Below the pieces are notes generated by a model. The model was not told where the DNA came from. It did no database searches and saw nothing but the letters and a program-made list of their open reading frames with translations. Below are positions 1-5,373 of a DNA stretch of 12,497 nt, piece after piece (positions within the stretch are counted from its first letter, which is position 1; each line of letters begins with the position of its first letter). The position numbers and the translations under genes are program-made. The DNA lies in contig CANRER010000032.1 of NCBI GenBank assembly GCA_947629615.1, forward strand, positions 1-12,497, given 5' to 3'. Source of the stretch: an uncultured Clostridia bacterium. Lineage in GTDB: Bacteria; Bacillota; Clostridia; UMGS1883.

Positions 1-155
1 CAGCATAAATGCCCGCACGTTACTATGATATTATTATATAGCTTTTTTACCAATTTGTAAATAGTAAAATTAAATTTGGTTAAAATGCATAAAAATAATG
101 ACGAAAATTCCGCATATTTACCAAAGAAAAATTTATGAAAATTTCAAAAAAACGC
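1..155. other. AT-rich non-coding stretch at window start
   Basis: No reading frame with a credible start lies here. The stretch is very AT-rich. It holds TTTACCAA at 46-53 and 117-124 in direct orientation and a related inverted copy, TTTGGTTAAA, at 75-84. An imperfect inverted repeat pairs ACCAATTT (49-56) with AAATTTGGT (72-80). It lies directly upstream of the ylxM promoter, so it could carry upstream promoter or operator sequence, but nothing identifies a regulator. Confidence 0.5.
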
Positions 156-184
156 TTGACAAAGCTGCGGTTATCGTGTAAAAT
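156..184 (+). promoter_or_regulatory. SigA-type promoter of the ylxM-ffh operon
   Basis: The -35 box TTGACA (156-161, perfect consensus) and the -10 box TAAAAT (179-184) are separated by 17 bp. Transcription would start near 191, giving a short leader before the ylxM ATG at 228. It is the only good promoter seen upstream of the ylxM-to-trmD block. Confidence 0.85.
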
Positions 185-227
185 AAACAAGGTGTAAAGC
201 TAAACGACTTTACAGGTGGTAAAAGCT

Positions 228-548
228 ATGGAAAAGGACTTTCATTTCAGCGTGCTTCTCGACATTTATTCCGGCTTGCTCACGGAAAAGCAGACCGAGG
301 CGCTGGATTACTACTATAATGAAGATTATTCCCTCGCGGAAATATCCGAGCTGATGGACATAACGCGCCAAGGGGCGAGGGATTTCATCAAGCGGGGCGA
401 GGCGCTGCTTATTTCCGTCGAGGGCAGGCTGCGCCTTGGCGAAAGGTTCGCCGCCCTCGACGAGATACGCCGCTGCGCCGACGAGATAAAGGGCATGGGA
501 GGCGAGGCCGCCGCTCTCGCCGAAAGGATAACCGCTGCGGCGGACTAG
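228..548 (+). CDS. ylxM: YlxM family putative DNA-binding protein, SRP-associated
   Basis: A 106-residue helix-turn-helix protein of the YlxM/UPF0122 family, which in Firmicutes is encoded directly before ffh and is linked to the signal recognition particle pathway; its exact role is poorly defined. The family opening is visible (FHFSVLLDIYSGLLTEKQ, residues 5-22), followed by a tyrosine-rich stretch and a sigma-factor-like helix-turn-helix at about residues 34-56 (SLAEISELMDITRQGARDFI). The C-terminal third is a charged, probably helical tail. I chose the ATG at 228 because the ribosome site AGGTGG (214-219) lies 8 nt upstream. The in-frame GTG at 216 sits inside that site and would add four residues. 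It starts the operon with ffh, 20 nt downstream. Family and neighbour agree, so the assignment is secure. Confidence 0.93.
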   Translation: MEKDFHFSVLLDIYSGLLTEKQTEALDYYYNEDYSLAEISELMDITRQGARDFIKRGEALLISVEGRLRLGERFAALDEIRRCADEIKGMGGEAAALAERITAAAD

Positions 549-568
549 GTTCAGAACGGAGAAAAATA

Positions 569-1894
569 ATGGCATTTGAAGCTTTGGGCGAAAAGCTGCA
601 GGAAACCTTCAAAAAGCTCAGAGGGCAGGGCGTTGTCACCGAAAAGGACATCAAAAACGCCATGCGCGAGGTTCGCATGGCCCTGCTCGAGGCGGACGTC
701 AGCTTTAAGGTCGTTAAGGAATTTGAAAAGCGCGTTTTTGAAAAGGCCACCGGGGCCGAGGTTATGGAAAGCCTCACCCCCGGCCAGCAGATAATCAAGA
801 TAGTCCGCGACGAGCTTACGTGGCTGATGGGCGGCGCACAGGCCAAGCTTGCCGTGTCGCCGAAGCCGCCGACGGTCTATATGCTCGTCGGCCTTCAGGG
901 CGCGGGCAAGACGACTATGGCCGCAAAGCTTGGCGGGCTGCTCAAAAAGCAGGGTAAAAAGGTAATGCTTGTCGGCTGTGACGTTTACCGCCCTGCCGCC
1001 ATAAAGCAGCTGCAGGTCGTGGGCGAGCAGCAGGGGCTTAGGGTCTACGCCGATTTTGATACGAAGGACCCCGTGGCTATCGCCAAAACGGCGGTTTCCG
1101 GCTGCGACACAACGCTTTGCGACACTGTTATCATTGATACGGCCGGCCGCCTTCATGTGGACGAGGCCCTTATGGAGGAGCTGCGCCGCATAAAAACGGA
1201 GGTCGCCCCGACCGAGATACTGCTCGTTGTGGACGCCATGACCGGGCAGGACGCCGTGACCGTTGCCGGCGCGTTTGACGACAATCTCGGCATTGACGGC
1301 ATAATAATGACCAAGCTTGACGGCGACGCCCGAGGCGGCGCGGCGTTGAGCGTCCGCGCGGCCACCGGCAAAAGCATAAAATACGTCGGCGTGGGCGAAA
1401 AGCTCGGCGATGTGGAGCCGTTCTACCCCGAGCGCATGGCCTCGCGTATTCTCGGCATGGGCGATATGCTCTCGCTCATCGACAAGGCGCAAGCCGCCAT
1501 CGACGAGAAAAAGGCCGCCGAGCTTGAAAAAAAGCTTAAAAGCCAGCGTTTCGACCTAAACGATTATCTCGACCAGCTCGACCAGATGAGGAATATGGGG
1601 CCGCTCGAAAACATAATGGGTATGCTTCCGGGCGTCAACGCGAAGGCGCTTAAAAACGTCAAGGTGGACGAAAAGCAGCTTGACCGTATTCGCGCCATCA
1701 TTACCTCGATGACAAAGGAGGAGCGCGAACGCCCCGAGATAATCAACTCCGGCCGCAAGCGGCGCATAGCCGCCGGCAGCGGCGTGCAGATACAGGACGT
1801 GAACGGCCTTTTGAGGCAGTTCGAGCAGATGCAGAAAATGCTGAAGATGTTTTCCGACCCGAAAAAGATGCGGAAAATGAAATTCCCGTTTTAG
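569..1894 (+). CDS. ffh: Signal recognition particle protein Ffh (SRP54 GTPase)
   Basis: Ffh binds the 4.5S/SRP RNA and signal sequences of nascent chains and delivers ribosomes to FtsY at the membrane in a GTP-dependent way. At 441 residues it is full length for a bacterial Ffh. The order is an N domain (about 1-98), a G domain with P-loop GLQGAGKTT (108-116), DVYRPAA (138-144), DTAGR (190-194) and TKLDGDARGG (248-257), the GVGEKLGDVEPF closing motif (274-285), and a methionine-rich M domain (about 297-441). The M domain has the SRP-RNA-binding signature SGRKRRIAAGSG (394-405) and a Met-rich tail. A GGAG site (558-561) precedes the ATG. ftsY is not adjacent. The gap to rpsP is 48 nt. No defects are seen. 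Confidence 0.99.
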   Translation: MAFEALGEKLQETFKKLRGQGVVTEKDIKNAMREVRMALLEADVSFKVVKEFEKRVFEKATGAEVMESLTPGQQIIKIVRDELTWLMGGAQAKLAVSPKPPTVYMLVGLQGAGKTTMAAKLGGLLKKQGKKVMLVGCDVYRPAAIKQLQVVGEQQGLRVYADFDTKDPVAIAKTAVSGCDTTLCDTVIIDTAGRLHVDEALMEELRRIKTEVAPTEILLVVDAMTGQDAVTVAGAFDDNLGIDGIIMTKLDGDARGGAALSVRAATGKSIKYVGVGEKLGDVEPFYPERMASRILGMGDMLSLIDKAQAAIDEKKAAELEKKLKSQRFDLNDYLDQLDQMRNMGPLENIMGMLPGVNAKALKNVKVDEKQLDRIRAIITSMTKEERERPEIINSGRKRRIAAGSGVQIQDVNGLLRQFEQMQKMLKMFSDPKKMRKMKFPF

Positions 1895-1895
1895 T

Positions 1896-1914
1896 TAATA
1901 ACGAAAAGTTATTA
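1896..1914 (+). other. Small AT-rich hairpin between ffh and rpsP
   Basis: TAATAAC (1896-1902) and GTTATTA (1908-1914) are perfect inverted arms around the loop GAAAA, immediately after the ffh stop codon. The stem is AT-rich and weak and has no T-tract, so it is not a convincing terminator. It may mark an mRNA processing site or adjust expression of rpsP relative to ffh. The following TATATACATTATTATATG contains -10-like sequences, but no good -35 box pairs with them. Confidence 0.35.
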
Positions 1915-1942
1915 TATACATTATTATATGGAGGTAACAAAT

Positions 1943-2188
1943 ATGGCAGTAAAAATCAGACTCAGAAGAATGGGCGCGAAGAAGGCTCCCTTCTACCGCG
2001 TGGTTGTGGCCGATTCCCGCTATCCCCGCGACGGCCGCTTTATCGAGGAGATCGGCGTTTACGACCCGCTCCAGAACCCCTCTAAGTTTGAGGTTGACGG
2101 CGAAAAGGCCAGAATGTGGATAAAGAACGGCGCGCAGCCCACCGACACCGTTAAGAGCCTTTTGAAGAAGAACGGCATAATCGAGTAA
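1943..2188 (+). CDS. rpsP: 30S ribosomal protein S16
   Basis: An 81-residue S16, a small-subunit protein needed for 30S assembly. It begins MAVKIRLRRMGAKKAPFYR, has the conserved VVADSRYPRDGRFIEEIG segment (about 21-38), then GVYDP and the C-terminal WIKNGAQPTDTVKSLL region; the length is normal for the family. The start at 1943 is chosen because a full GGAGG site (1930-1934) lies 8 nt before it and the family begins with M-A-V-K-I-R. An in-frame ATG at 1928 overlaps this ribosome site and would add five non-conserved residues. It lies in the usual ffh-rpsP-khpA-rimM-trmD order, 30 nt before khpA. Confidence 0.98.
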   Translation: MAVKIRLRRMGAKKAPFYRVVVADSRYPRDGRFIEEIGVYDPLQNPSKFEVDGEKARMWIKNGAQPTDTVKSLLKKNGIIE

Positions 2189-2218
2189 AAAACTGTTTTT
2201 CTGAGAGGAAGGTACTTA

Positions 2219-2455
2219 ATGAAACAGCTTCTTGAAACAATCGTTAAGCCCTTGGTGGACGAGCCCGGCGAGGTAACTGTGACGGAAACCGAAACCGACG
2301 ACACTCTTTTGCTCGAGCTCCGCGTGGCCCACGGTGACATGGGCAAGGTAATCGGCAAGCAGGGCCGCATAGCCAAGGCTATCCGCACTCTTATGAAGGG
2401 CGCGGCGAAAAAGCTCGGCAACGAGAAAAAAATCGTTGTTGATATTCTTGACTGA
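2219..2455 (+). CDS. khpA: KhpA, KH-domain RNA-binding protein
   Basis: A 78-residue single type II KH-domain protein (formerly YlqC/UPF0109). In Firmicutes KhpA pairs with KhpB (EloR/Jag) to bind RNA and affect cell elongation and division. The KH signature is VIGKQGRIAKAIRTL (44-58) with the GxxG loop GKQG at 46-49, preceded by a beta-rich segment and followed by KLGNEKKIVVDIL. The ATG has a strong GAGAGGAAGG-like site just upstream. Its position between rpsP and rimM is the standard one for this family. The khpB partner is not in the window. I see no anomalies. Confidence 0.96.
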   Translation: MKQLLETIVKPLVDEPGEVTVTETETDDTLLLELRVAHGDMGKVIGKQGRIAKAIRTLMKGAAKKLGNEKKIVVDILD

Positions 2456-2460
2456 GCGCG

Positions 2461-2477
2461 GGGGCCGGACCGGCCCC
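2461..2477 (+). other. GC-rich hairpin between khpA and rimM
   Basis: GGGGCCGG (2461-2468) and CCGGCCCC (2470-2477) are perfect 8-base inverted arms around a single A. The RNA would fold as a 7-bp all-GC stem with a 3-nt loop. It is followed by the interrupted pyrimidine run TTCGTCTTTT. This looks like a partial or leaky intrinsic terminator inside the operon, which could lower rimM-trmD expression relative to rpsP. A true terminator would usually have a cleaner T-tract. Confidence 0.55.
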
Positions 2478-2503
2478 TTCGTCTTTTCGGAGGAGCGGAG
2501 GAT

Positions 2504-3010
2504 ATGATTTACGTTATTAAAATCGTCAACACTCACGGCCTCGGAGGCGAGGTTCGCGCCCTGCACTACACCGACGGCGCGCCCTTCTTTGACGCGGTGG
2601 ATACCCTCTATACCGCCGGCGGAGCGAAAAGCTACAAGGTCGAGCGGTGGAGGCTGCACAAGGGGGCCGTGCTGCTCAAGCTCGCCGGCGTGGACGATAT
2701 GACGGCCGCCGAGGCCCTTAAGGGCGTTGAGCTTTACGCGCGGGAGGAGGATTTGCCTCCGCTCCCCGAGGGACGGTACTACTACTTCCAGCTTACGGGC
2801 CTGAGAGCCGTGCTTGCGAGCGGCGAGGAGATAGGAACTGTCAGCGCGGTAACGGAGGGCGGCGGGGGAGATCTGCTTGAATTGACCCGCGCGGACGGCG
2901 GCGCGAAATGCCTTATCCCCAAGTGCGACGCCTTTGTGAAGGAGATTTCGCTCGAACGCGGGGAAATTGTTATCGAACCTATAGAAGGGCTGATCGACTG
3001 GCATGAATAA
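2504..3010 (+). CDS. rimM: Ribosome maturation factor RimM
   Basis: RimM binds S19 in the 30S head and assists late small-subunit assembly. The 168-residue length is normal. The N-terminal beta-barrel carries the family motif THGLGGEV (10-17), and the C-terminal PRC-barrel begins near YYYFQLTGLRAVL (92-104) and includes the LIP segment (137-139) and VIEPIEGLID near the end. A strong GGAGGAG site (2489-2495) lies 8 nt before the ATG; a second GGAGGA (2497-2502) is too close to be useful. The last 8 nt overlap the trmD start, so the two genes are probably translationally coupled. The GC-rich hairpin upstream may modulate its transcription. Confidence 0.96.
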   Translation: MIYVIKIVNTHGLGGEVRALHYTDGAPFFDAVDTLYTAGGAKSYKVERWRLHKGAVLLKLAGVDDMTAAEALKGVELYAREEDLPPLPEGRYYYFQLTGLRAVLASGEEIGTVSAVTEGGGGDLLELTRADGGAKCLIPKCDAFVKEISLERGEIVIEPIEGLIDWHE

Positions 3011-3725
3011 GCTTAAGTTTTCCGTTCTGACGCTGTTTCCGGATATGTTCGCTCCGCTGAAGGAGTCGATAATCGGCCGCGCCTCCGAAAAGGGGCTTGT
3101 CGAGGTGGACTGCGTAAATATACGCGATTTTTCCGCCGACAAGCGCCGCCGCGTGGACGATTATCCCTACGGCGCGGGCGGCGGCATGGTGATGCAGCCC
3201 CAACCGATTTACGACGCATACAAAAGCGTCGCCGGCGACGACAGGCCGCTTGTGATTTATCTTTCGCCTCAGGGGCGTGTGCTCAGCCAAAAGCTGGCCA
3301 GAGATCTCAGCCGCGAGGAGCATATTATTTTGCTCTGCGGCCACTACGAGGGCGTGGACGAGCGCGTGCTGGAGGAGATTGTGGACATGGAGGTGTCCAT
3401 AGGCGATTATGTGCTGACGGGCGGCGAGCTGCCCGCGATGGTGCTGATCGACTGCGTGAGCCGTATGCGCGAGGGAGTGCTTGACAGCCGCGAAACCGCT
3501 GAAACCGAAAGCCACTACGACGGCCTTTTGGAGTACCCGCAGTACACGCGCCCGCCCGAATTTATGGGCCGCGCCGTGCCGCAGGTGCTTTTGGGCGGCA
3601 ACCATAAGGAGATAGAAAAATGGCGGCGCGAGCAGTCGCTTCTTCGCACGCGCAAAAAGCGTCCCGACCTTTTGAAAAAGGCCGTTTTAAGCGACGAGGA
3701 CAAAAAAATTCTTGAAAAGTTATAA
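3003..3725 (+). CDS. trmD: tRNA (guanine37-N1)-methyltransferase TrmD
   Basis: TrmD is a SPOUT methyltransferase that uses S-adenosylmethionine to make m1G37 next to the anticodon and so prevents +1 frameshifting. The 240-residue length is typical. Motifs in order are LTLFPDMF (9-16), the conserved DDYPYGAGGGMVM (52-64), LSPQGR (87-92), LCGHYEGVDERV (111-122), the trefoil-knot segment SIGDYVLTGGELPAM (132-146), and DGLLEYPQYTRP (173-184), whose Asp173 aligns with the catalytic Asp of the family. It overlaps rimM by 8 nt; only a weak, distant GAAGGG (2984-2989) precedes it, so coupling is likely. rplS, often next in this operon, is absent; the tRNA-Gly promoter begins 7 nt after the stop. Confidence 0.98.
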   Translation: MNKLKFSVLTLFPDMFAPLKESIIGRASEKGLVEVDCVNIRDFSADKRRRVDDYPYGAGGGMVMQPQPIYDAYKSVAGDDRPLVIYLSPQGRVLSQKLARDLSREEHIILLCGHYEGVDERVLEEIVDMEVSIGDYVLTGGELPAMVLIDCVSRMREGVLDSRETAETESHYDGLLEYPQYTRPPEFMGRAVPQVLLGGNHKEIEKWRREQSLLRTRKKRPDLLKKAVLSDEDKKILEKL

Positions 3726-3732
3726 AAAGCCC

Positions 3733-3761
3733 TTGACAAACAGGCTCCGTTGTGGTATTAT
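3733..3761 (+). promoter_or_regulatory. Promoter of the tRNA-Gly gene
   Basis: TTGACA (3733-3738, perfect consensus) is 17 bp from the -10 box TATTAT (3756-3761), which is preceded by an extended TGG element (3753-3755). The predicted start near 3768 leaves only a few nucleotides before the mature tRNA 5' end. The promoter starts almost directly after the trmD stop. Confidence 0.88.
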
Positions 3762-3774
3762 AACACAGTGAGCT

Positions 3775-3849
3775 GCGGGAGTGACTCAGTGGTAGAGTGT
3801 CACCTTGCCAAGGTGAAAGTCGCGGGTTCGAATCCCGTCTTCCGCTCCA
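3775..3849 (+). tRNA. tRNA-Gly (anticodon GCC), CCA encoded
   Basis: A complete cloverleaf can be drawn. The acceptor stem is GCGGGAG (3775-3781) with CTTCCGC (3839-3845), including one G-U pair. The D stem is ACTC/GAGT (3784-3787, 3795-3798). The anticodon stem is TCACC/GGTGA (3800-3804, 3812-3816) around the loop TTGCCAA, with anticodon GCC at 3807-3809. The T stem is GCGGG/CCCGT around TTCGAAT (3827-3833). The discriminator is T3846 and the 3' CCA (3847-3849) is encoded. GCC reads GGC and GGT glycine codons. Confidence 0.97.
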
Positions 3850-3850
3850 T

Positions 3851-3888
3851 GTCGTCGCAAGCGTCGCTTCGCTTGCGACGACTTTTTT
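3851..3888 (+). terminator. Rho-independent terminator after tRNA-Gly
   Basis: GTCGTCGCAAGCG (3851-3863) and CGCTTGCGACGAC (3870-3882) form a perfect 13-bp stem around TCGCTT and are followed by six T residues (3883-3888). It starts one base after the encoded CCA, so it terminates the tRNA transcript and any trmD read-through. Confidence 0.95.
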
Positions 3889-3902
3889 ATAAAAAAGTCG
3901 TC
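3877..3902. repeat. Perfect 26-bp palindrome overlapping the tRNA terminator
   Basis: GACGACTTTTTTA (3877-3889) is followed directly by its exact reverse complement (3890-3902). The left half is the 3' arm plus T-tract of the tRNA terminator, so the two structures share bases and exclude each other. GTCGTCG also recurs in direct orientation at 3851 and 3897. The palindrome may serve termination on the opposite strand or be the edge of an inserted element. Confidence 0.8.
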
Positions 3903-3931
3903 GTTCGGCTCGCTCCGCTGCTCCTCCTCTT

Positions 3932-4015
3932 TCGCAAAAGGTCACGCCGCGCGAAGTCTATTCGGGCGGGTAAGCCGCCCTCATAACGCCTTCGCTTGCT
4001 ACCAACCTTTTGCGA
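3932..4015. repeat. Nested inverted-repeat element
   Basis: Three sets of arms are nested symmetrically. The outer pair is TCGCAAAAGGT (3932-3942) with ACCTTTTGCGA (4005-4015), 11 bp and perfect. The middle pair is GCGAAG (3951-3956) with CTTCGC (3990-3995). The inner pair is GGGCGG with CCGCCC (about 3964-3980) around GTAAG. The layout resembles a palindromic intergenic repeat or MITE-like element with terminal inverted repeats, but no clear target-site duplication is visible. Confidence 0.65.
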
Positions 4016-4018
4016 TTT

Positions 4019-4035
4019 GCGCGCCTGCGGCGCGC
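4019..4035. repeat. GC-rich hairpin GCGCGCC/GGCGCGC
   Basis: GCGCGCC (4019-4025) and GGCGCGC (4029-4035) form a perfect 7-bp stem with the loop TGC. It begins 3 nt after the nested inverted-repeat element and has no T-tract, so it is not a terminator by itself. It is probably part of the same structured region. Confidence 0.65.
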
Positions 4036-4093
4036 TGAGAACACCCAAGGCTACAGCATTTTTACAAATTTCTGTAAGAGAATTTGCGCTTGG

Positions 4094-4132
4094 GCGTCGG
4101 AGCAAAGCCTGTCTTTGCTCCGACGCTTTTTT
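4094..4132 (+). terminator. Strong Rho-independent terminator in the gene-free interval
   Basis: GCGTCGGAGCAAAG (4094-4107) and CTTTGCTCCGACGC (4113-4126) form a perfect 14-bp stem with the loop CCTGT, followed by six T residues (4127-4132). No protein gene lies between it and the previous terminator at 3851-3888. It either backs up tRNA termination or ends an unannotated RNA. Confidence 0.92.
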
Positions 4133-4191
4133 CTTGCGAAAAAGGCTGGCTGCGATGATTTCTTTCTTAATTAATAACTGAGGAAAAAACA

Positions 4192-5292
4192 ATGAAAATT
4201 CTATCATTTATAAAGCGCGAGCCGGTGCTTTCGGCCTCGGCGGCGCTGGCCGCCGCGTCGATGGTTCTTGTCCCGCCGGACGCCGGATACGCGGACTATT
4301 TCAACCCTTCGGTGCTGGCAACGCTGTTCTGTCTAATGCTGGTAGTAGCCGGGCTGTCAAGCTCCGGCGTTTTCGGCGTTATGATGGAGGCGCTCGCCTC
4401 GCGGATAAAGCGCGAAAAAACCCTCGTCACCGCACTGTGCCTCATCTGCTTCTTCGTTTCCGCCCTGATAACCAACGACGTGGCCTTGATAACCTTTGTG
4501 CCGTTCACGCTGGCAATGCTGTGCGGGAGCGGCGAAAAAACCGTGATTTTCGCCGTGGTTATGGAAACGGTCGCCGCTAACCTCGGCAGCCTTATAACCC
4601 CCGTGGGTAATCCGCAGAACCTTTATCTTTACACGCATTTCGGCCTTTCCCCGGCGGAGTTTTTCGCCGTGACGCTGCCGCTCGGCGCGCTCAGCCTCGC
4701 TCTTACGCTGGGAACGCTGCTGCTGCCGTGGGGCGGCGAAGGCGAGGTGGAGCCTCGGTCGGCCCCGACGGGGCTGAACAGGCGCATGGCCGCCGTTTGC
4801 GGCGTTCTGTTCGCCGTTTGTATGCTGACGGTGCTGCGCCTGCTGCCGTGGCCGGTAATGCTCGTTGTGGTCTGCGCCGCGACTCTGCTGATGGATAAGA
4901 GGCTTTTTCTCGAAGCGGACTACATTCTGCTTTTGACCTTCGTCTGCTTCTTCATATTCGTGGGCAACGCCGCCCGCGTGGATTGGATATCCGAGGCCGT
5001 GTCGGGCGCGCTGGCCGGGCGCGAGGCGTTTGTGGGCGCGGCGCTGAGCCAAATCGTCAGCAACGTGCCGGCGGCGACGATGCTTTCGGCCTTTACGGAT
5101 AACGCTCGCGGCCTTGTAATCGGAACCAACATCGGCGGCCTCGGCACGCTCATAGCCTCGATGGCCAGCCTTATATCCTACCGCCGCGTATGCTCGGCGG
5201 GCATAGCGCGGGGGAGGTACTTAAAAATTTTCACCCTCGTCAATTTCGCGCTTTTGGCTCTGCTCGGTGCGCTCGCGCACGCGCTTTTGTAA
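4192..5292 (+). CDS. Ion-transporter-superfamily permease (ArsB/NhaD/citrate-transporter type)
   Basis: A 366-residue polytopic inner-membrane protein, about ten hydrophobic segments by eye. It has the two inverted-repeat halves typical of the IT superfamily. The first half carries SALITNDVALITFVPF (90-105) and ANLGSLITPVGNPQNLYL (129-146); the second carries SQIVSNVPAATML (286-298) and NIGGLGTLIASMASLISYR (313-331). The Asn-Asp and Ser-Asn-Val-Pro motifs sit in the re-entrant regions that bind ion or substrate in this superfamily. The substrate cannot be read from sequence: sodium/proton exchange, a dicarboxylate or an oxyanion are all possible. At 366 residues it is shorter than most NhaD or SLC13 proteins. 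A GAGGA site precedes the ATG. No clear promoter is seen, and it follows a strong terminator, so it probably has its own weak or atypical promoter. Confidence 0.85.
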   Translation: MKILSFIKREPVLSASAALAAASMVLVPPDAGYADYFNPSVLATLFCLMLVVAGLSSSGVFGVMMEALASRIKREKTLVTALCLICFFVSALITNDVALITFVPFTLAMLCGSGEKTVIFAVVMETVAANLGSLITPVGNPQNLYLYTHFGLSPAEFFAVTLPLGALSLALTLGTLLLPWGGEGEVEPRSAPTGLNRRMAAVCGVLFAVCMLTVLRLLPWPVMLVVVCAATLLMDKRLFLEADYILLLTFVCFFIFVGNAARVDWISEAVSGALAGREAFVGAALSQIVSNVPAATMLSAFTDNARGLVIGTNIGGLGTLIASMASLISYRRVCSAGIARGRYLKIFTLVNFALLALLGALAHALL

Positions 5293-5312
5293 AAAGGCGG
5301 CGCGGAAGGCTA

Positions 5313-5341
5313 TTGACATTTTGCGCCGTGTCGGGTATAAT
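5313..5341 (+). promoter_or_regulatory. Perfect-consensus SigA promoter upstream of ispE
   Basis: TTGACA (5313-5318) and TATAAT (5336-5341) are both exact consensus hexamers, separated by the optimal 17 bp. A run of T residues follows the -10 box. The start would be near 5348, giving a leader of about 25 nt that holds the AGGAGG ribosome site (5361-5366). Confidence 0.93.
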
Positions 5342-5373
5342 TTTTTTGAACACAGGCGGTAGGAGGACAACAA

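Larger units (their letters stand above)
3889..4191. other. Gene-free, inverted-repeat-rich interval
   Basis: About 300 bp between tRNA-Gly and the transporter gene hold no credible gene. Short open frames exist on both strands, but they have arginine-, serine- and alanine-rich translations with no recognisable domain. The interval is made mostly of palindromes: a nested 84-bp element (3932-4015), a GC hairpin (4019-4035), a small TTACA/TGTAA repeat near 4061-4076 and a strong terminator (4094-4132). It may be a dispersed intergenic repeat or encode a structured RNA; the sequence alone does not decide. Confidence 0.6.

Noticed and set aside
2216..3142. Long minus-strand frame of 308 codons opposite khpA, rimM and trmD
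   Set aside because: Same reason: three well-supported genes occupy the plus strand.
3562..3945. Minus-strand frame of 127 codons across the tRNA-Gly gene, containing GRRDSNPRLSPWQG
   Set aside because: This peptide is a well-known artefact produced by translating the antisense strand of a tRNA gene; it also overlaps trmD and two promoter boxes.
3750..3986. Plus-strand frame of 78 codons over the tRNA and its terminator
   Set aside because: It is the tRNA sequence read as protein, with no ribosome site and no conserved domain.
3887..4207. Minus-strand frame of 106 codons in the palindrome-rich interval
   Set aside because: Its Arg/Ser/Ala-rich translation follows from repeats and hairpins; no credible ribosome site and no domain. 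It overlaps the start of the transporter gene.
5267..5285. GTGCG/CGCAC hairpin followed by GCGCTTTT at the end of the transporter gene
   Set aside because: The stem is only 5 bp, lies inside the coding sequence and has a short T-run; it is too weak to call a terminator.
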